Origin: Endomychus coccineus
Taxonomy: Eukaryota > Arthropoda > Insecta > Coleoptera > Endomychidae
Length of the DNA stretch: 64,000 bases
Direction: 5' to 3'
NCBI GenBank assembly: GCA_958510875.1
Contig: OY294068.1
Span: forward strand, 71,464,633-71,528,632
A model generated the notes under the pieces. The model saw nothing but the letters and a program-made list of their open reading frames with translations. It made no database searches and had not been told where the DNA came from. Both the position numbers and the translations under genes were made by a program. Shown here in pieces: positions 22,532 through 35,275 of the stretch (its first letter is position 1; each line of letters begins with the position of its first letter).

Positions 22532-22618
22532 ATTCTTTGGTTGGTCTAAAATTACTCCAAACCAAGGGAACATATAAATAAAAATACATTTATATTTCAT
22601 TTAGGACAACCAAAGAAT
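22532..22618. repeat. Short inverted repeat
   Basis: ATTCTTTGGTTGGTCTA at 22532-22548 is mirrored at 22602-22618 with one mismatch, enclosing 53 AT-rich bases. It may be a stem-loop or the remains of a very small inverted-repeat element. It lies 20 bases upstream of the mariner. Confidence 0.55.
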
Positions 22619-22637
22619 CCAAGTCTTCAATACAATA

Positions 22638-23896
22638 CGAAGGCAAGGTGAAATGTCTTTGAAAAATAAAACAGATCGCGCCACAATCCGTAATCCCATG
22701 TGAGATTTGTGATGCAGCATCTTTAACTAGAACGTATTGAAATTTTCAGAATGATATGTCATCCAGTTCTATTTTGACACCCATCGAAAGCTAGTAACCT
22801 TGAAGAGATTAAATATGGAAAAAGTGGATTTCGCGTCTTGATTAATGATTATTTCTTGATGCGTATAAAGAACATTACGCAAGCCAAAGCATCGCTTATC
22901 AAACATTATGGGGACTCTTCACCATCGATTGGAACGGTTCACAAGTGGTTAACTGATTTTCGTTGTGGTAGTATGACCACAAAGGACGCCGAACGTTCTG
23001 GTCGTCCAATTGAGGTTGCAACGCCAGAAATCCTCGATAAAATCCATGGTATGATACTGGACGACCGGCAAGTTGAACTGCACGAGATTGCTGAGGTTAT
23101 GGGCATCTCAACCGAACGGGTACAGAACATTTTGCATACATTTTTGAATATGAAAAAGCTATCTGATAGATGAGTGCTGCATATGCTCTGTTGTTAACAA
23201 CAAGCGCGACAGTGTGACAACTTCAAAGGAATATTTGGCGATGTTCAAGCGCGATAAGAAGAACTTCTTGCACCGTTTCGTCACCGTGGTCGAGACATGG
23301 ATCCATCACAACACACCGGAGACCAAAGAACAGTCTAAACAGTGGAATCAAAGCCGATAAAGACCAAAGTGAGTTTATCGGCCAACAAAATCATGACGTC
23401 AGTTTTTTGGGACGCACACAGTATAGTCCATATCGATTACCTTGAAAAGGGCAAAACGATCCCCGGCGTTTGTTATGCAGAGCTGTGAATCAATTCAAAG
23501 CCGATTTGAAGCGAAAACGGCCGTATTTGGCAAAGAAAAGTAGTCTACCACCAGGACAACGCACCGGCGCACGGGTCCGCAGTTGCAATGGCAAAATTAC
23601 ATGAATTGCACTACGAATTGATTCGTCATTCACCATATTTTCTAGATTTGCCCCCCCTGCGATTTTTATCTATTTCCAAACCTGAAGTAATGGCTCGGCG
23701 GATGATGTCATTGCTGAAACAAAGTCCATTTTGAAGGATTGCTGAGTTCTTATTATTTAGAAGGGATCGAAAAATTTGAAAAACGTTGGACGAAGTGTAT
23801 CGGGCTACAAAGAGATTATGTTGAGAAACAAAATAAGTTTCAACCAAATAAATCACTTCTTGTTTAATTTTTCAGGGACTTTTCACCTTGACCTGG
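22638..23896 (+). mobile_element. Complete but dead mariner element (1259 bp)
   Basis: The ends are imperfect ~33-base inverted repeats. The left reads CAAGGTGAAATGTCTTTGAA at 22644-22663; the right, on the minus strand, reads CAAGGTGAAAAGTCCCTGAA at the same offset. Both are bordered by TA (22636-22637 and 23897-23898), the standard mariner target duplication. The length of 1259 bases is normal for mariner, so no large deletion has occurred. The single gene inside is broken. Confidence 0.9.
22815..23860 (+). pseudogene. mariner transposase, inactivated
   Basis: The reading begins MEKVDF at 22815 and loses one base before codon 8, after which a 111-residue frame (22838-23173) holds the helix-turn-helix domain: SPSIGTVHKWLTDFRCGS and VMGISTERVQNILHTFL. 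A premature stop follows KKLSDR where the family has an open codon. Later blocks are recognisable: TVVETWIHHNTPETKEQSKQ, FWDAHSIVHIDYLEKGKTI, VYHQDNAPAHGS, and SPYFLDLPP followed by a one-base insertion before CDFYLFP. mariner uses a DD34D triad; the first Asp (usually TVDETW) is Val here. So it is catalytically dead as well as frameshifted. Confidence 0.9.
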
Positions 23897-23937
23897 TAGA
23901 AATGGTACAAGGTATTCAAAAGAAGAATTATAACCAG

Positions 23938-25930
23938 TGTAACGAAGCTTAAATTTCGAAAGATTGTTTAATTCAGATCAGGCAATAAATACGGATGTTA
24001 CATGTAATTTCAGTTTGAACAGTTCATTATTTCAATAGATATGAATGAATTCCGAATGTGTATTCCGTGATTGCCACTTTTCTAAATCTCCGTAATTTCA
24101 AATAAGAATAATTATTCAAATAGATGAATCTAATTCACGCCCGTTCAAAATTGCATTTCATTCCGATAAAAACATGTTGCAAAAACAGGGGCTGGCAAGT
24201 TAAGACACCAAACTTTGTGCAGCCTTATGTATAAAAAGGGCGAACAACCTAAAAAACTCCGATAACACTTGTTTACTCCGCAGGGAAGAACTGGTGTTGT
24301 ATCATGAGCGCGAATTTTAGATCTAAAAAGTAGCGTCACTTTTAACCATTGTTCGGGGCATAAGTAAAAACTATTGGCACAAAAATAAGGATTTGGTGGA
24401 GCAGACCTGTCCGAAACCTCGAAAAACATATAAAAGCCGTGACGACCGAAAGATCGCTCTCTTGTGTTTTCAATTTGAATCAGTAAAGTAGTTCTCTAGT
24501 GTTTTTTTGAATTGTGAGTCAGAGATTTAAAGGTTGCGAATTAATAATAGTTTTCCGTGCAAGTGAATTGTTTCAGAAGGTAAATGATATCAAATAAGTT
24601 TATATTTTTTGAGCATTACGATATATTGATTTCCGTAATTTATGATTGTTATTGTAATTGGTGAACGTTTGTACGATACCTGAGTTCCGTAGTATTCAGT
24701 AATTTGAATTGGTGAATTTGAGTTTATCCTAGTCATAGGTCGAATCGCGTACGATTTGAATTCGCTCGTGAATTGAAATATTCAAGTAATTGTGTGGTGT
24801 GTACAGAGTGTGTATGTTTGAACGACAGGGGCGTCTTTGGGTATATTTGTGCACACTGTGTCACTCCAGAAGTATAAGTATATCCTGAGACGACCAAACC
24901 ACCAACGGCTTGTGCACACTGTGTCACTCTAGAAGTATAAGCTGAGGGTGGTTGTGTGATTGTGTGATTGAGAATCGTAATAATTACCTTAATACTATGA
25001 GAAGTCCTCGGCCGTGGATATAGGGGTTATTGCAGATGTGATAGTTAGGGTTTGTGCACACTGTGTCACCCCGGAAGTATAAACCCTAATTGTCTAGGTT
25101 CCGAATCTGTAGAGTGTATCAAATCTAACACTGTCACACAATTACCGGGTACTCCGTGAAAGTTAGTACAAGGGTGGGTGAGATGACAGAATAAACTCAA
25201 TTAGAGTAATTAACCGAAAATAGTAAAATCTGATATCGTACAATCGGAAAACTAGTGCAAACAATATTTTCCGAACAAACCGAATTAATAACCGAATATA
25301 TCGTAGTGTGATTTGAACATTCCATTTATTAGTGCTGCTATCTAAGATTTACCGCATACCGCTCATTACGCTGAGACCTGTTTGATTCGTATTTTTCCGC
25401 AAATTGATCATTCTGAATCATTTATCAACCGATCCCGTACCGCCGAATTAAATTTAGTGAACGAACTTGTCGTAGAGTTGATATCTTGAAAGAGTTTTCA
25501 TTTACCGTTTGAGCTTCATTACATTTTCCGTCTGGGTGTAATTTTGTGAAATAATACCGTTCAATTGCATTTAAATTGATTATTCTGAAAGTGTACTTGT
25601 TATATTTATTATATATTTTATTATTTGAAATTCCCCGTTTTATTGAATTATTTCTGCTCCATCTTTAACGAGCTAAGTTATAACCAGGTATCAATTGTAA
25701 TTAAAGCCTACAATTTCGATACTGTTTTCTGCCCATTGGACTCTGGTTATACTTCACTGTAGCTACCCTAGGGACAAGGCTATCTTTAGATAGCATAGTG
25801 ACGAGCCTTGTGGAGAGGACCCTAGCAGAAGTCCTCAAAAGGAGTTAACCTTTGGGAAAAATCTGGCGCCCGAGGATTCGAAGCTTACCGCAGTAAGCGA
25901 TTCACCGAAAAGCGACAAGGGCACATTATA
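23938..25930 (+). mobile_element. LTR-like block with TATA box, long leader and primer-site-like end
   Basis: Starts TGTAACGAAGC, sharing TGTAACG with the blocks at 19229 (minus) and 49620. A TATAAAAG box sits at 24431-24438. The distal end (about 25690-25870) is similar to the minus-strand block at 17.8 kb, and is followed by CTGGCGCCCGAGGATTCGAA at about 25863, which looks like a tRNA primer-binding site of an LTR retrotransposon. No gag or pol follows. Three 32-base repeats lie in the leader (24847, 24910, 25052). I regard it as a truncated LTR element; the exact ends are uncertain. Confidence 0.5.
24847..25083 (+). repeat. Three copies of a 32-base motif
   Basis: TTGTGCACACTGTGTCAC followed by YCYRGAAGTATAA occurs at 24847-24878, 24910-24941 and 25052-25083, nearly identical, at uneven spacing (63 and 142 bases). 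The core contains the near-palindrome GTGCACACTGTGTCAC. Uneven spacing argues against a simple tandem repeat. Confidence 0.85.
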
Positions 25931-26632
25931 CCAGCATATGAAAGACATGAAAATTTATTAATAACTGCTTGAATATATCAGAGGAAGCTAAGGACTGTTA
26001 CACTTCAGTTTTGAGATAACTGTGTTCATCATGTTGAAGAAGAGATATCGAGGTATGGTTTGGACGAGAATTCTAGTTTGAATTCCAAGAAATTTCCCCG
26101 TGGAATATAAGTATAAAACACATACGCTGTCAATTTGAATGCACTTTCAATGACAATGAGTTCCTACAATTTGACGCTTTTCCCAAATCTTAGCTGTCCT
26201 TGGATAACAGATAGGAAATATATATCACTATTATATATTTAACTCACAGAAGTGAGTGAAAACGGAAAATTTTCGCTTATAAAAGGTCATAACAATAGTA
26301 GGTAATTCGTTTGTATTTATAATTATAAGATAGACATCCTAGTATCGACCCTTCTAAAACACATGTTGATTCAAATAAATTGATACTTTATTTATTTGTA
26401 ATCATTTGCAATAAACTTTCAGTTGCTACTAATGAGGGAAATTAGTGATCTATGGATTACAGTTAATTTAAATTTCATCAATGACCTGCATCACAATATT
26501 GAGTTTACTCTAGGAACCGAGAATAATAAATCTTCCATATATAAGCTATCACAACATAAACATTATTTTATCATGGACTAACACACACAGATACCACAAT
26601 ACATAACACGTCATAATATCCCAAATAACACA
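25931..26632. other. Spacer, nothing recognised
   Basis: About 700 AT-rich bases with no recognisable coding or repeat content. Confidence 0.55.
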
Positions 26633-28380
26633 TCAAGCTTGCTGCATATTAATGCTTCTAGTTCCATGATATACAGACTTCCATGCATTCTGTATAAATA
26701 TGGCTACCATATCAAGAAGATAGTTCAGGAAATCGATTGTAGAAGCCGTTACTTCATCTAATTCAATTAAGTGTTCCTGTTTGAGGTTAATTAATTTTGT
26801 TATTTGATCTACCGAAAAACTGTTATTGATACCTTTTCGTTTTATTATGTTCAAATCAATAGTGAGGTATTCTTTTGACAATGGTACTGAAAACGTTCTA
26901 CGAATCATTGATACTGATAATTTATGGCAACTAAACTAAATTTATGAGGACTAAACGATTAATGATAAATAGTGTCTGTAAACGTGCGTTTTCTGTAAAT
27001 GTTGAAGTTTATTCTATTATAGTCACGTATTAGTGTTAAATTGATTTTCTGCTTCCAACGTAAAATTAATTTTTGAATAAAGCTGGTTAATAAATGAGAG
27101 AAAGGAATTGTCTGGATGTGCCTTTGAAGAAGGCAAATACATCAATACGTATTATAGCAAAATTGAATTTGATTTGTTGTTGATCTACAGTTCATAATTT
27201 TGTTCTCTAGATCAGGAATGAAAATGTCGGCCAGTAATGGACTCAACAGTTAACCCATAGTAAAACCTGAATTCTGTTCAAAAAAATTATTATTAAACTG
27301 ACAATAGCTTTGACTTGAGCATAGGTCAAACGCAAGTTCCATTTCATCATGAATCAAAGTACGTGATCTATCTAAAATATTCTTGTTTTTTTCTGTAGTT
27401 GGAATATTTGGAAACATATTATAAACGTAAAAAAAACTAGAAACTCAGTAGTTGGTGTATGGTGTTTTTTTACTAGTTCAGACAATACGAGTGAGTTTTT
27501 TACAGTAAATTTAGGTTCAAGATTAGTGAATTTTTAGAATTTCTGATTTAATTTGACTGCAGAAACTCGTGTTGGACTATTACTGTAAGATACTACAGGT
27601 CGTTAGAACATTATCTTTATGATTTTTAATCAAACCGTAAAGTTTAGGAGGGTATGGAAGAAGTATATATTTTCCGGAACCACTGTGAAATAGAGCTCCA
27701 CTATATTTTGTAAGAATTGTTTTGTTTTCAATCAAAAAGGTTGGTTGGATCTTCATGTATTTCACTCAATTCAGCTTTAATAAGTACTGACATTTTATCC
27801 TCATAATCTTGTTCAGGGATGATTATTATTTCATTCGATTTGTCTGCCTTTGTGAAGGTTAAATTGTAGTTTTTTTCTAATTTGTGACTAATAGATTTGA
27901 CTTTAGATGAATCTGTATTACAAAGAACAAAGAGAGTGATTTACCTATATCTACTTTTGTTAATTTAGAATTATTCACGTCAATATTCTTTAAAGATAAT
28001 TCTACTTGAATAATACTAGATTGGAGAATTCTTTGGTCCCTCATTTAGTAAACAAAGTTCTTCCTTTGGGAACTCCATTTTAGAGTAATTTAAAACTCTC
28101 TCACTAAGATTGTTATGGGGGGAGTTGTCAACAACCGGTTTACATTGAAAAAAATATATTCTGCTTCTTCGTTTGTGTGAGATATTCGGTATGAATGAAT
28201 TTACTAACGCATTCTTTAACATAATCAAAAAATTAATCGAATTTGACAGGATGGAGTTTATAAGATAATTGAGAGTGTAATAGCTTTAAGTAATGTCAGA
28301 TCATTTTCTGTAGAGATTCTTATTTTCTTTCTTAAGCCAGAGAATCCTCGCTTTTCTTCAACGCGTTCTCTGCTGTTGTG
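26633..28380 (-). pseudogene. Decayed Penelope-like reverse transcriptase
   Basis: Reading the minus strand downward gives the Penelope order. FTKADKSNEIIIIPEQDY (about 27810-27865) is the N-terminal motif, PPKLYGLIKNHKDN (about 27610-27655) the finger motif. NSGFTMG, a stop, then LLSPLLADIF (about 27225-27285) is the G-x-MG-x-PLSP-x-LADIF block, and a degraded YVDD block (RIDVFAFFKGTS, 27115-27155) follows. The C-terminal part reads FSVPLSKEYLTIDLNIIKRK (about 26820-26890). The catalytic Asp pair is damaged, with many stops and shifts. No GIY-YIG domain is seen beyond 26633. It differs in sequence from the element at 4.3 kb. Its 5' end abuts the satellite array. Confidence 0.75.
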
Positions 28381-31300
28381 GATTTGACCTTGGGGTTTAA
28401 ACCGATATTGTCACGTTTCCGTTTTAACCAAATTCAATTAATACCAATCTATATTTTTCTCCATTTATTGTAGATCATTTTTATACAGATTACATTCTTT
28501 CAGATATTTATTTCAATGTATATCTGGATTTGACCTTGGGGTTCAAACCGATATTGTCACGTTTCCGATTTTACCAAATTCAATTAATACCAATCTATAT
28601 TTTTCTCCATTTATTGTAGATCATTTTTATACAGATAACATTCTTTCAGATATTTTATTTCAATGTATATCTGGATTTGACCTTGGGGTTCAAACCGATA
28701 TTGTCACGTTTCCGATTTTACCAAATTCAATTAATACCAATCTATATTTTTCTCCATTTATTGTAGATCATTTTTATACAGATTACATTCTTTCAGATAT
28801 TTTATTTCAATGTATATCTGGATTTGACCTTGGGGTTCAAACCGATATTGTCACGTTTCCGATTTTACCAAATTCAATTAATACCAATCTATATTTTTCT
28901 CCATTTATTGTAGATCATTTTTATACAGATTACATTCTTTCAGATATTTATTTCAATGTATATCTGGATTTGACCTTGGGGTTCAAACCGATATTGTCAC
29001 GTTTCCGATTTTACCAAATTCAATTAATACCAATCTATATTTTTCTCCATTTATTGTAGATCATTTTTATACAGATTACATTCTTTCAGATATTTTATTT
29101 CAATGTATATCTGGATTTGACCTTGGGGTTCAAACCGATATTGTCAAGTTTCCGATTTTACCAAATTCAATTAATACCAATCTATATTTTTCTCCATTTA
29201 TTGTAGATCATTTTTATACAGATTACATTCTTTCAGATATTTTATTTCAATGTATATCTGGATTTGACCTTGGGGTTCAAACCGATATTGTCACGTTTCC
29301 GATTCTACCAAATTCAATTAATACCAATCTATATTTTTCTCCATTTATTGTAGATCATTTTTATACAGATTACATTCTTTAAGATATTTTATTTCAATGT
29401 ATATCTGGATTTGACCTTGGGGTTCAAACCGATATTGTCACGTTTCCGATTTTACCAAATTCAATTAATACCAATCTACATTTTTCTCCATTTATTGTAG
29501 ATCCTTTTTATACAGATTACATTCTTTCAGATATTTTATTTCAATGTATATCTGGATTTGACCTTGGGGTTCAAACCGATATTGTCACGTTTCCGATTTT
29601 ACCAAATTCAATTAATACCAATCTATATTTTTCTCCATTTATTGTAGATCATTTTTATACAGATTACATTCTTTCAGATATTTTATTTCAATGTATATCT
29701 GGATTTGACCTTGGTGTTCAAACCGATATTGTCACGTTTCCGATTTTACCAAATTCAATTAATATCAATCTATATTTTTCTCCATTTATTGTAGATCATT
29801 TTTATACAGATTACATTCTTTCAGATATTTTATTTCAATGTATATCTGGATTTGACCTTGGGGTTCAAACCGATATTGTCACGTATCCGATTTTACCAAA
29901 TTCAATTAATACCAATCTATATTTTTCTCCATTTATTGTAGATCATTTTTATACAGATTACATTCTTTCAGATATTTTATTTCAACGTATATCTGGATTT
30001 GACCTTGGGGTTCAAACCGATATTGTCACGTTTCCGATTTTACCAAATTCAATTAATACCAATCTATATTTTCTCCATTTATTGTAGATCATTTTTATAC
30101 AGATTACATTCTTTCAGATATTTTATTTCAATGTATATCTGGATTTGACCTTGGGGTTCAAACCGATATTGTCACGTTTCCGATTTTACCACATTCAATT
30201 AATACCAATCTATATTTTTCTCCATTTATTGTAGATCATTTTTATACAGATTACATTCTTTCAGATATTTTATTTCAATGTATATCTGGATTTGACCTTG
30301 GGGTTCAAACCGATATTGTCACGTTTCCGATTTTACCAAATTCAATTAATACCAATCTACATTTTTCTCCATTTATTGTAGATCATTTTTATACAGATTA
30401 CATTCTTTCAGATAATTTATTTCAATGTATATCTGGATTTGACCTTGGGGTTCAAACCGATATTGTCACGTTTCCGATTTTACCATATTCAATTAATACC
30501 AATCTATATTTTTCTCCATTTATTGTAGATCATTTTTATACAGATTACATTCTTTCAGATATTTTATTTCAATATATATCTGGATTTGACCTTGAGGTTC
30601 AAACCGATATTGTCACGTTTCCGATTTTACCAAATTCAATTAATACCAATCTATATTTTTCTCCATTTATTGTAGATCATTTTTATACAGATTACATTCT
30701 TTCAGATATTTATTTCAATGTATATCTGGATTTGACCTTGGGGTTCAAACCGATATTGTCACGTTTCCGATTTTACCAAATTCAATTAATACCAATCTAT
30801 ATTTTTCTCCATTTATTGTAGATCATTTTTATACAGATTACATTCTTTCAGTTTTTTTATTTCAATGTATATCTGGATTTGACCTTGGGGTTCAAACCGA
30901 TATTGTCACGTTTCCGATTTTACCAAATTCAATTAATACCAATCTATATTTTTCTCCATTTATTGTAGATCATTTTTATACAGATAACATTCTTTCAGAT
31001 ATTTTATTTCAATGTATATCTGGATTCGACCTTGGGGTTCAAACCGATATTGTCACGTTTCCGATTTTACCAAATTCAATTAATACCAATCTATATTTTT
31101 CTCCATTTATTGTAGATCATTTTTATACAGATTGCATTCTTTCAGATATTTTATTTCAATGTATATCTGGATTTGACCTTGGGGTTCAAACCGATATTGT
31201 CACGTTTCCGATTTTACCAAATTCAATTAATACCAATCTATATTTTTCTCCATTTATTGTAGATCATTTTTATACAGATTACATTCTTTCAGATATTTTA

Positions 31301-31904
31301 TTTCAATGTATATCTGGATTTGACCTTGGGGTTCAAACCGATATTGTCACGTTTCCGATTTTACCAAATTCAATTAATACCAATCTATATTTTTCTCCAT
31401 TTATTGTAGATCATTTTTATACAGATTACATTCTTTCAGATATTTTATTTCAATGTATATCTGGATTTGACCTTGGTGTTCAAACCGATATTGTCACGTT
31501 TCCGATTTTACCAAATTCAATTAATACCAATCTATATTTTTCTCCATTTATTGTAGATTATTTTTATACAGATTACATTCTTCCAGATATTTCATTTCAA
31601 TGTATATCTGGATTTGACCTTGGGGTTCAAACCGATATTGTCACGTTTCCGATTTTACCAAATTCAATTAATACCAATCTATATTTTTCTCCATTTATTG
31701 TAGATCATTTTTATACAGATTACATTCTTTCAGATATTTTATTTCAATGTATATCTGGATTTGACCTTGGGGTTCAAACCGATATTGTCACGTTTCCGAT
31801 TTTACCAAATTCAATTAATACCAATCTATATTTTTCTCCATTTATTGTAGATCATTTTTATACAGATTACATTCTTTCAGATATTTTATTTCAATGTATA
31901 TCTG
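28381..31904. repeat. 147-bp satellite array, about 24 units
   Basis: Head-to-tail units begin GATTTGACCTTGGGGTTCAA. Start positions at 28381, 28527, 28674, 28821, 28967, 29114, 29261 and 29408 give spacings of 146 or 147. The full span of 3524 bases holds about 24 units. Apart from the first unit, copies differ by only a few substitutions and one recurrent one-base T deletion (three 146-base units), so the array is recent or homogenised. Each unit carries an inverted pair CAGATAT/ATATCTG about 13 bases apart and, on the minus strand, TATAAAA and AATAAA strings. No open frame persists. No higher-order period was obvious by eye. Confidence 0.95.
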
Positions 31905-34900
31905 ATTACAAAACTTACTTTGAACCATTTCCTATCAGTCACTGTTAATTTCATACTGTGAAGTCAGCATTAGGGTTTATTATTCTGCCGGACATGTTCA
32001 TTGAACGTGTAAATCCTAAATTGCAAGATTTCATCAATAAAGTCGATTTAAGTGACCGACAGAGGAGAAGGAGGATATTCAAACTTTCTACTCGCGTGTG
32101 TACGCATCGATCTAAATAATGTAAATGATGTTTTTCATCCACATTTAATGGAGAATTATGTCTTGAGCTAGCTGAACTCATTTCCAAATTATTTATAATT
32201 AACCGAACTAATTTTCAAGTTATTTTTTATAGTGTTTAGTTTGATTTGTTAATTTATTCCAATAAATTTTATTAACCTAGTTTTACCAATTTCGTTTCTT
32301 TCAAATTATATTGACCTATCTTAAACACGAATCCTCAGGGATAGGTCATGAGTCTCGCCCCCAAAACCAATATTCCATTGCAAATTTATAGCTCTACCAA
32401 AACACTGGCACGTGGTATGTGGTAGAGCTGCCGTTCTTTTTGTTTTGGCATGTGCTGGAGACACCGTTCTTTTTTTTGCCATGCGGTGGAGGTGCCGTTT
32501 TTTTCAACATATTTAGATACGTTGAGGAGAACGTTTCCTGTATCATTTCAAAGCAAATTACTAAATACACATAATTAACCAATTTAAAAATGCATATTGA
32601 TTATTTTTATTATTTATTCATCTCCTGGGATGTTATTCCTGTATAATTGAAACTAATTCTCGTTTCAGTTACTATTTTAGACCTACAGTGTCACTTTTTC
32701 ATCATCTACTTACATATATACAGTGCAAATTGTCCTTCTATTATCGTTGTTACACATAAGTGAAAAGTCACTATTCAGTTTTGATACTATTTAAGTTATA
32801 AAATGAGGTGAGCATTGCAATTAATCTTAAACAGAGGGAAACTGATATTCATGTTTTAGAAGAATGTCATAAATAATCAAAGAATTACTTATAACACAAT
32901 AGCAGCAGGACAAGATAATTTTGTTGTGTGGTAAGCATAAAATAATTATCTGAAGTCTAAATATGATGCTAGAACTAGAAATGGATTGAAGTAGCTTTTG
33001 TAATTTTATTTTATTATTTATGGAACATATTTACGAGATATTAAAAATTCTCAAATCAATGTATGACCGTGCGAGTTGCTGTGGGCGGTGAAGTGAGTGG
33101 CTGTCTGCTTGCGCGCATCGCATTTAAAGCACTGATATAAACTCGAGTATAAACTCAATATGTATATGATTGATAAGAAATGAAATTTTCTAAAGAGAAT
33201 TAACCAATAAAGCCTAGCCCTTATTTCGACTTTGATTGTTGCGGAAGTAAACAAATAAAAATACAATTATGTTGTTAAATATCACGCGTTCATAAAACGC
33301 AAATTTCAAGAATATGTTATTTTGGTACTCATCACAAATTTTGTCTTTTGCTTTGTAGTTAACTATATGTACTATCAGTTTAATTATATCCTTCGAAATA
33401 TAAGGAATAATGAATGATATCGGATAGCTCATAAACGGCTGAAAATCAGAGTTTGGTTCTATCGATAAAAGGAATGAAATTCAATTGTAAATTCGGAGAT
33501 ACAAGAAAATACTGAGTAAATGAACAAAATAAGTGTCTACTTCCGGTACAAGGGGGATACACTAAAAAATTCTAAAGTCATCATGATATGGAAATTATTG
33601 AAATGTAAGACAACATTTTTCGAAACAAAATTTCCCTTCGTCTACAAGTTATCTATAGAAATTGGTAAACCCAGACGGTAACCTTTCGTGAAAATCTCCC
33701 ATGTAAATCGTACCAAGGTCGAGGAGATGTTTATAAGAAATCTAGAACAGTTTGATCAATAGAATACGACTAATTGTGGAATGTCCCCATATCGTATTGG
33801 AATTGATCACTTCAGAATACTAGAAATTGTTCTATTATATAAATATTACCATATTATATTTTTCAACTGTTGAGATTTACGTAGTTTTTCTTGATATTTC
33901 ATAAAACCGTAACAGTTTCTTATAACAGACTATCGAACCAAAGTTTTCTTCAGTTTTTATTGGATCTTTATTCAAAAGACGGGTCATAGGTATACATAAA
34001 ACATAAAAAATCATTAAAAAAATATATCAAACAACGTCATTTAAGGAAGTATCTTAAATTTTTTTTTATCCACCAGTGGGACGGTTGTTCAACTACTTGA
34101 GTGGTAAACTATATTGTATGTTTTATTGAAGGATCGAAGAACATTATGCAAAATTTCGAAGTGAATAAATGTATATCTCTTTACCTTATATTTCTGGATT
34201 GGCCTAACAATACAGTTAATACAATTCAATCAAAATAGTGAAGATTTTATAAGTGCAATATTATAAAGATAATAATGGTCAATACAGATTGTATGTAAGC
34301 GCGTAGGAGTGATTGCCCTTACCTAAGAGAAGACAGTCGATTAGCGCTATGCAACACAGGATTTTCCATAGTTTTCAATGAACACACACTTATCACGGTT
34401 ATTTAATTATTTACTTTCGGAAAAGAAACGAACAATAGATACGTTATGAACAAAAAGTCTGATCGATAGTCCTTCGAAATCAGTGTGAGGAATAAGAATA
34501 GCTGAACAACATTCACAAATCGAATGAAATGGAATTATGAAGTACGTTGAGCCGACCGATAAAATAGCAGTCTGAGACCATTGACGCGAGTATCAGTTGT
34601 TGCATACGTAGATTAACCCCCACTTAAAGATGATTCAATATAGAATAGCTGAAAGGCGAAAGAAAGGACTATAAAGTACATTTGGATTTGGAGGCCAAGG
34701 TATATGATGCATCCAACACCAACATGTTATGACCGCAATTTGTGGTGATTAACAATGAACCATTTATAACATATTGAATTATTTCATACATCTGTAGAAG
34801 TCTTCTAATAAACGCGGAGAAGAACCCACCTTAATTTTATTTAGATTTTCTTTAGCGTCAATCACAACTCTAGTAGGTCAAAGTATCTACTGTTTGAATA

Positions 34901-34981
34901 TTACGGAACTATGGTTTGGAAAACATGTAGGAATACAAGGTGTTACATGAGAAACATTCCTTATTCATCTAAAGATACACA
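31905..34981. other. AT-rich spacer with a small tandem repeat (about 32425-32510)
   Basis: No gene recognised in about 3 kb. At about 32425-32510 a ~37-base unit (CCGTTCTTTTT followed by GGCATG-type and GGTGGAG-type text) is repeated about 2.5 times imperfectly. The minus-strand frame at 31951-32187, directly beside the satellite, has no motif I know; it might belong to the 5' side of the Penelope-like relic but I cannot show it. Confidence 0.5.
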
Positions 34982-35220
34982 ATATAATAATATTAATAAT
35001 AATGTCTTTATTGTACCAATTAATTGATACACATGACCAAGTATAGCTAAAATAGATATTCAACCTAATACATCGACCTATAACTAACCTTAATCTAATA
35101 TTCTACCTTACCAAAGGCAACTTCTCGTGGCCCCTGATATTACAGGCCAGCCGCGCCGCCCGAGTTTGTACGGAAGAACTCGTGCCACAGACCGGCGCGT
35201 CTGGGGAATACCCTCTAGAA
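34982..35220 (-). pseudogene. 3' end of a non-LTR retrotransposon
   Basis: On the minus strand a frame ends VFPRRAGLWHEFFRTNSGG and AAGL-stop at about 35142-35215, like the extreme C-terminus of several insect non-LTR ORF2 proteins. After a short 3' untranslated region comes ACAATAAAGACATT and an (ATT)n-like tail (34982-35003). Only the last ~240 bases survive, the usual result of 5' truncation. Its 5' side ends against the hAT palindrome. Confidence 0.5.
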
Positions 35221-35275
35221 GACCACTTTGGGTATCACTGATCTAGACTCTAGATCAGTGATACCCAAAGTGGTC
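35221..35275. repeat. Perfect 27-bp palindrome made of two hAT ends
   Basis: Positions 35221-35247 and 35249-35275 are exact reverse complements separated by one base. The right half contains the CTCTAGAT duplication (35248-35255) and the first 20 bases of the hAT element; the left half is an inverted copy of the same, including the terminal CAGTGATACCC-type sequence. Confidence 0.95.

Noticed and set aside
23928..25687. TTATAACCAG at 23928 and 25678 as a 10-bp target duplication of a 1.75-kb insertion
   Set aside because: The right copy lies inside sequence shared with the block at 17.8 kb, so it is internal to the element, and no TG...CA ends result.
28381..31904. CRISPR-like array
   Set aside because: Units are contiguous 147-bp repeats without variable spacers, in an animal-type genome.
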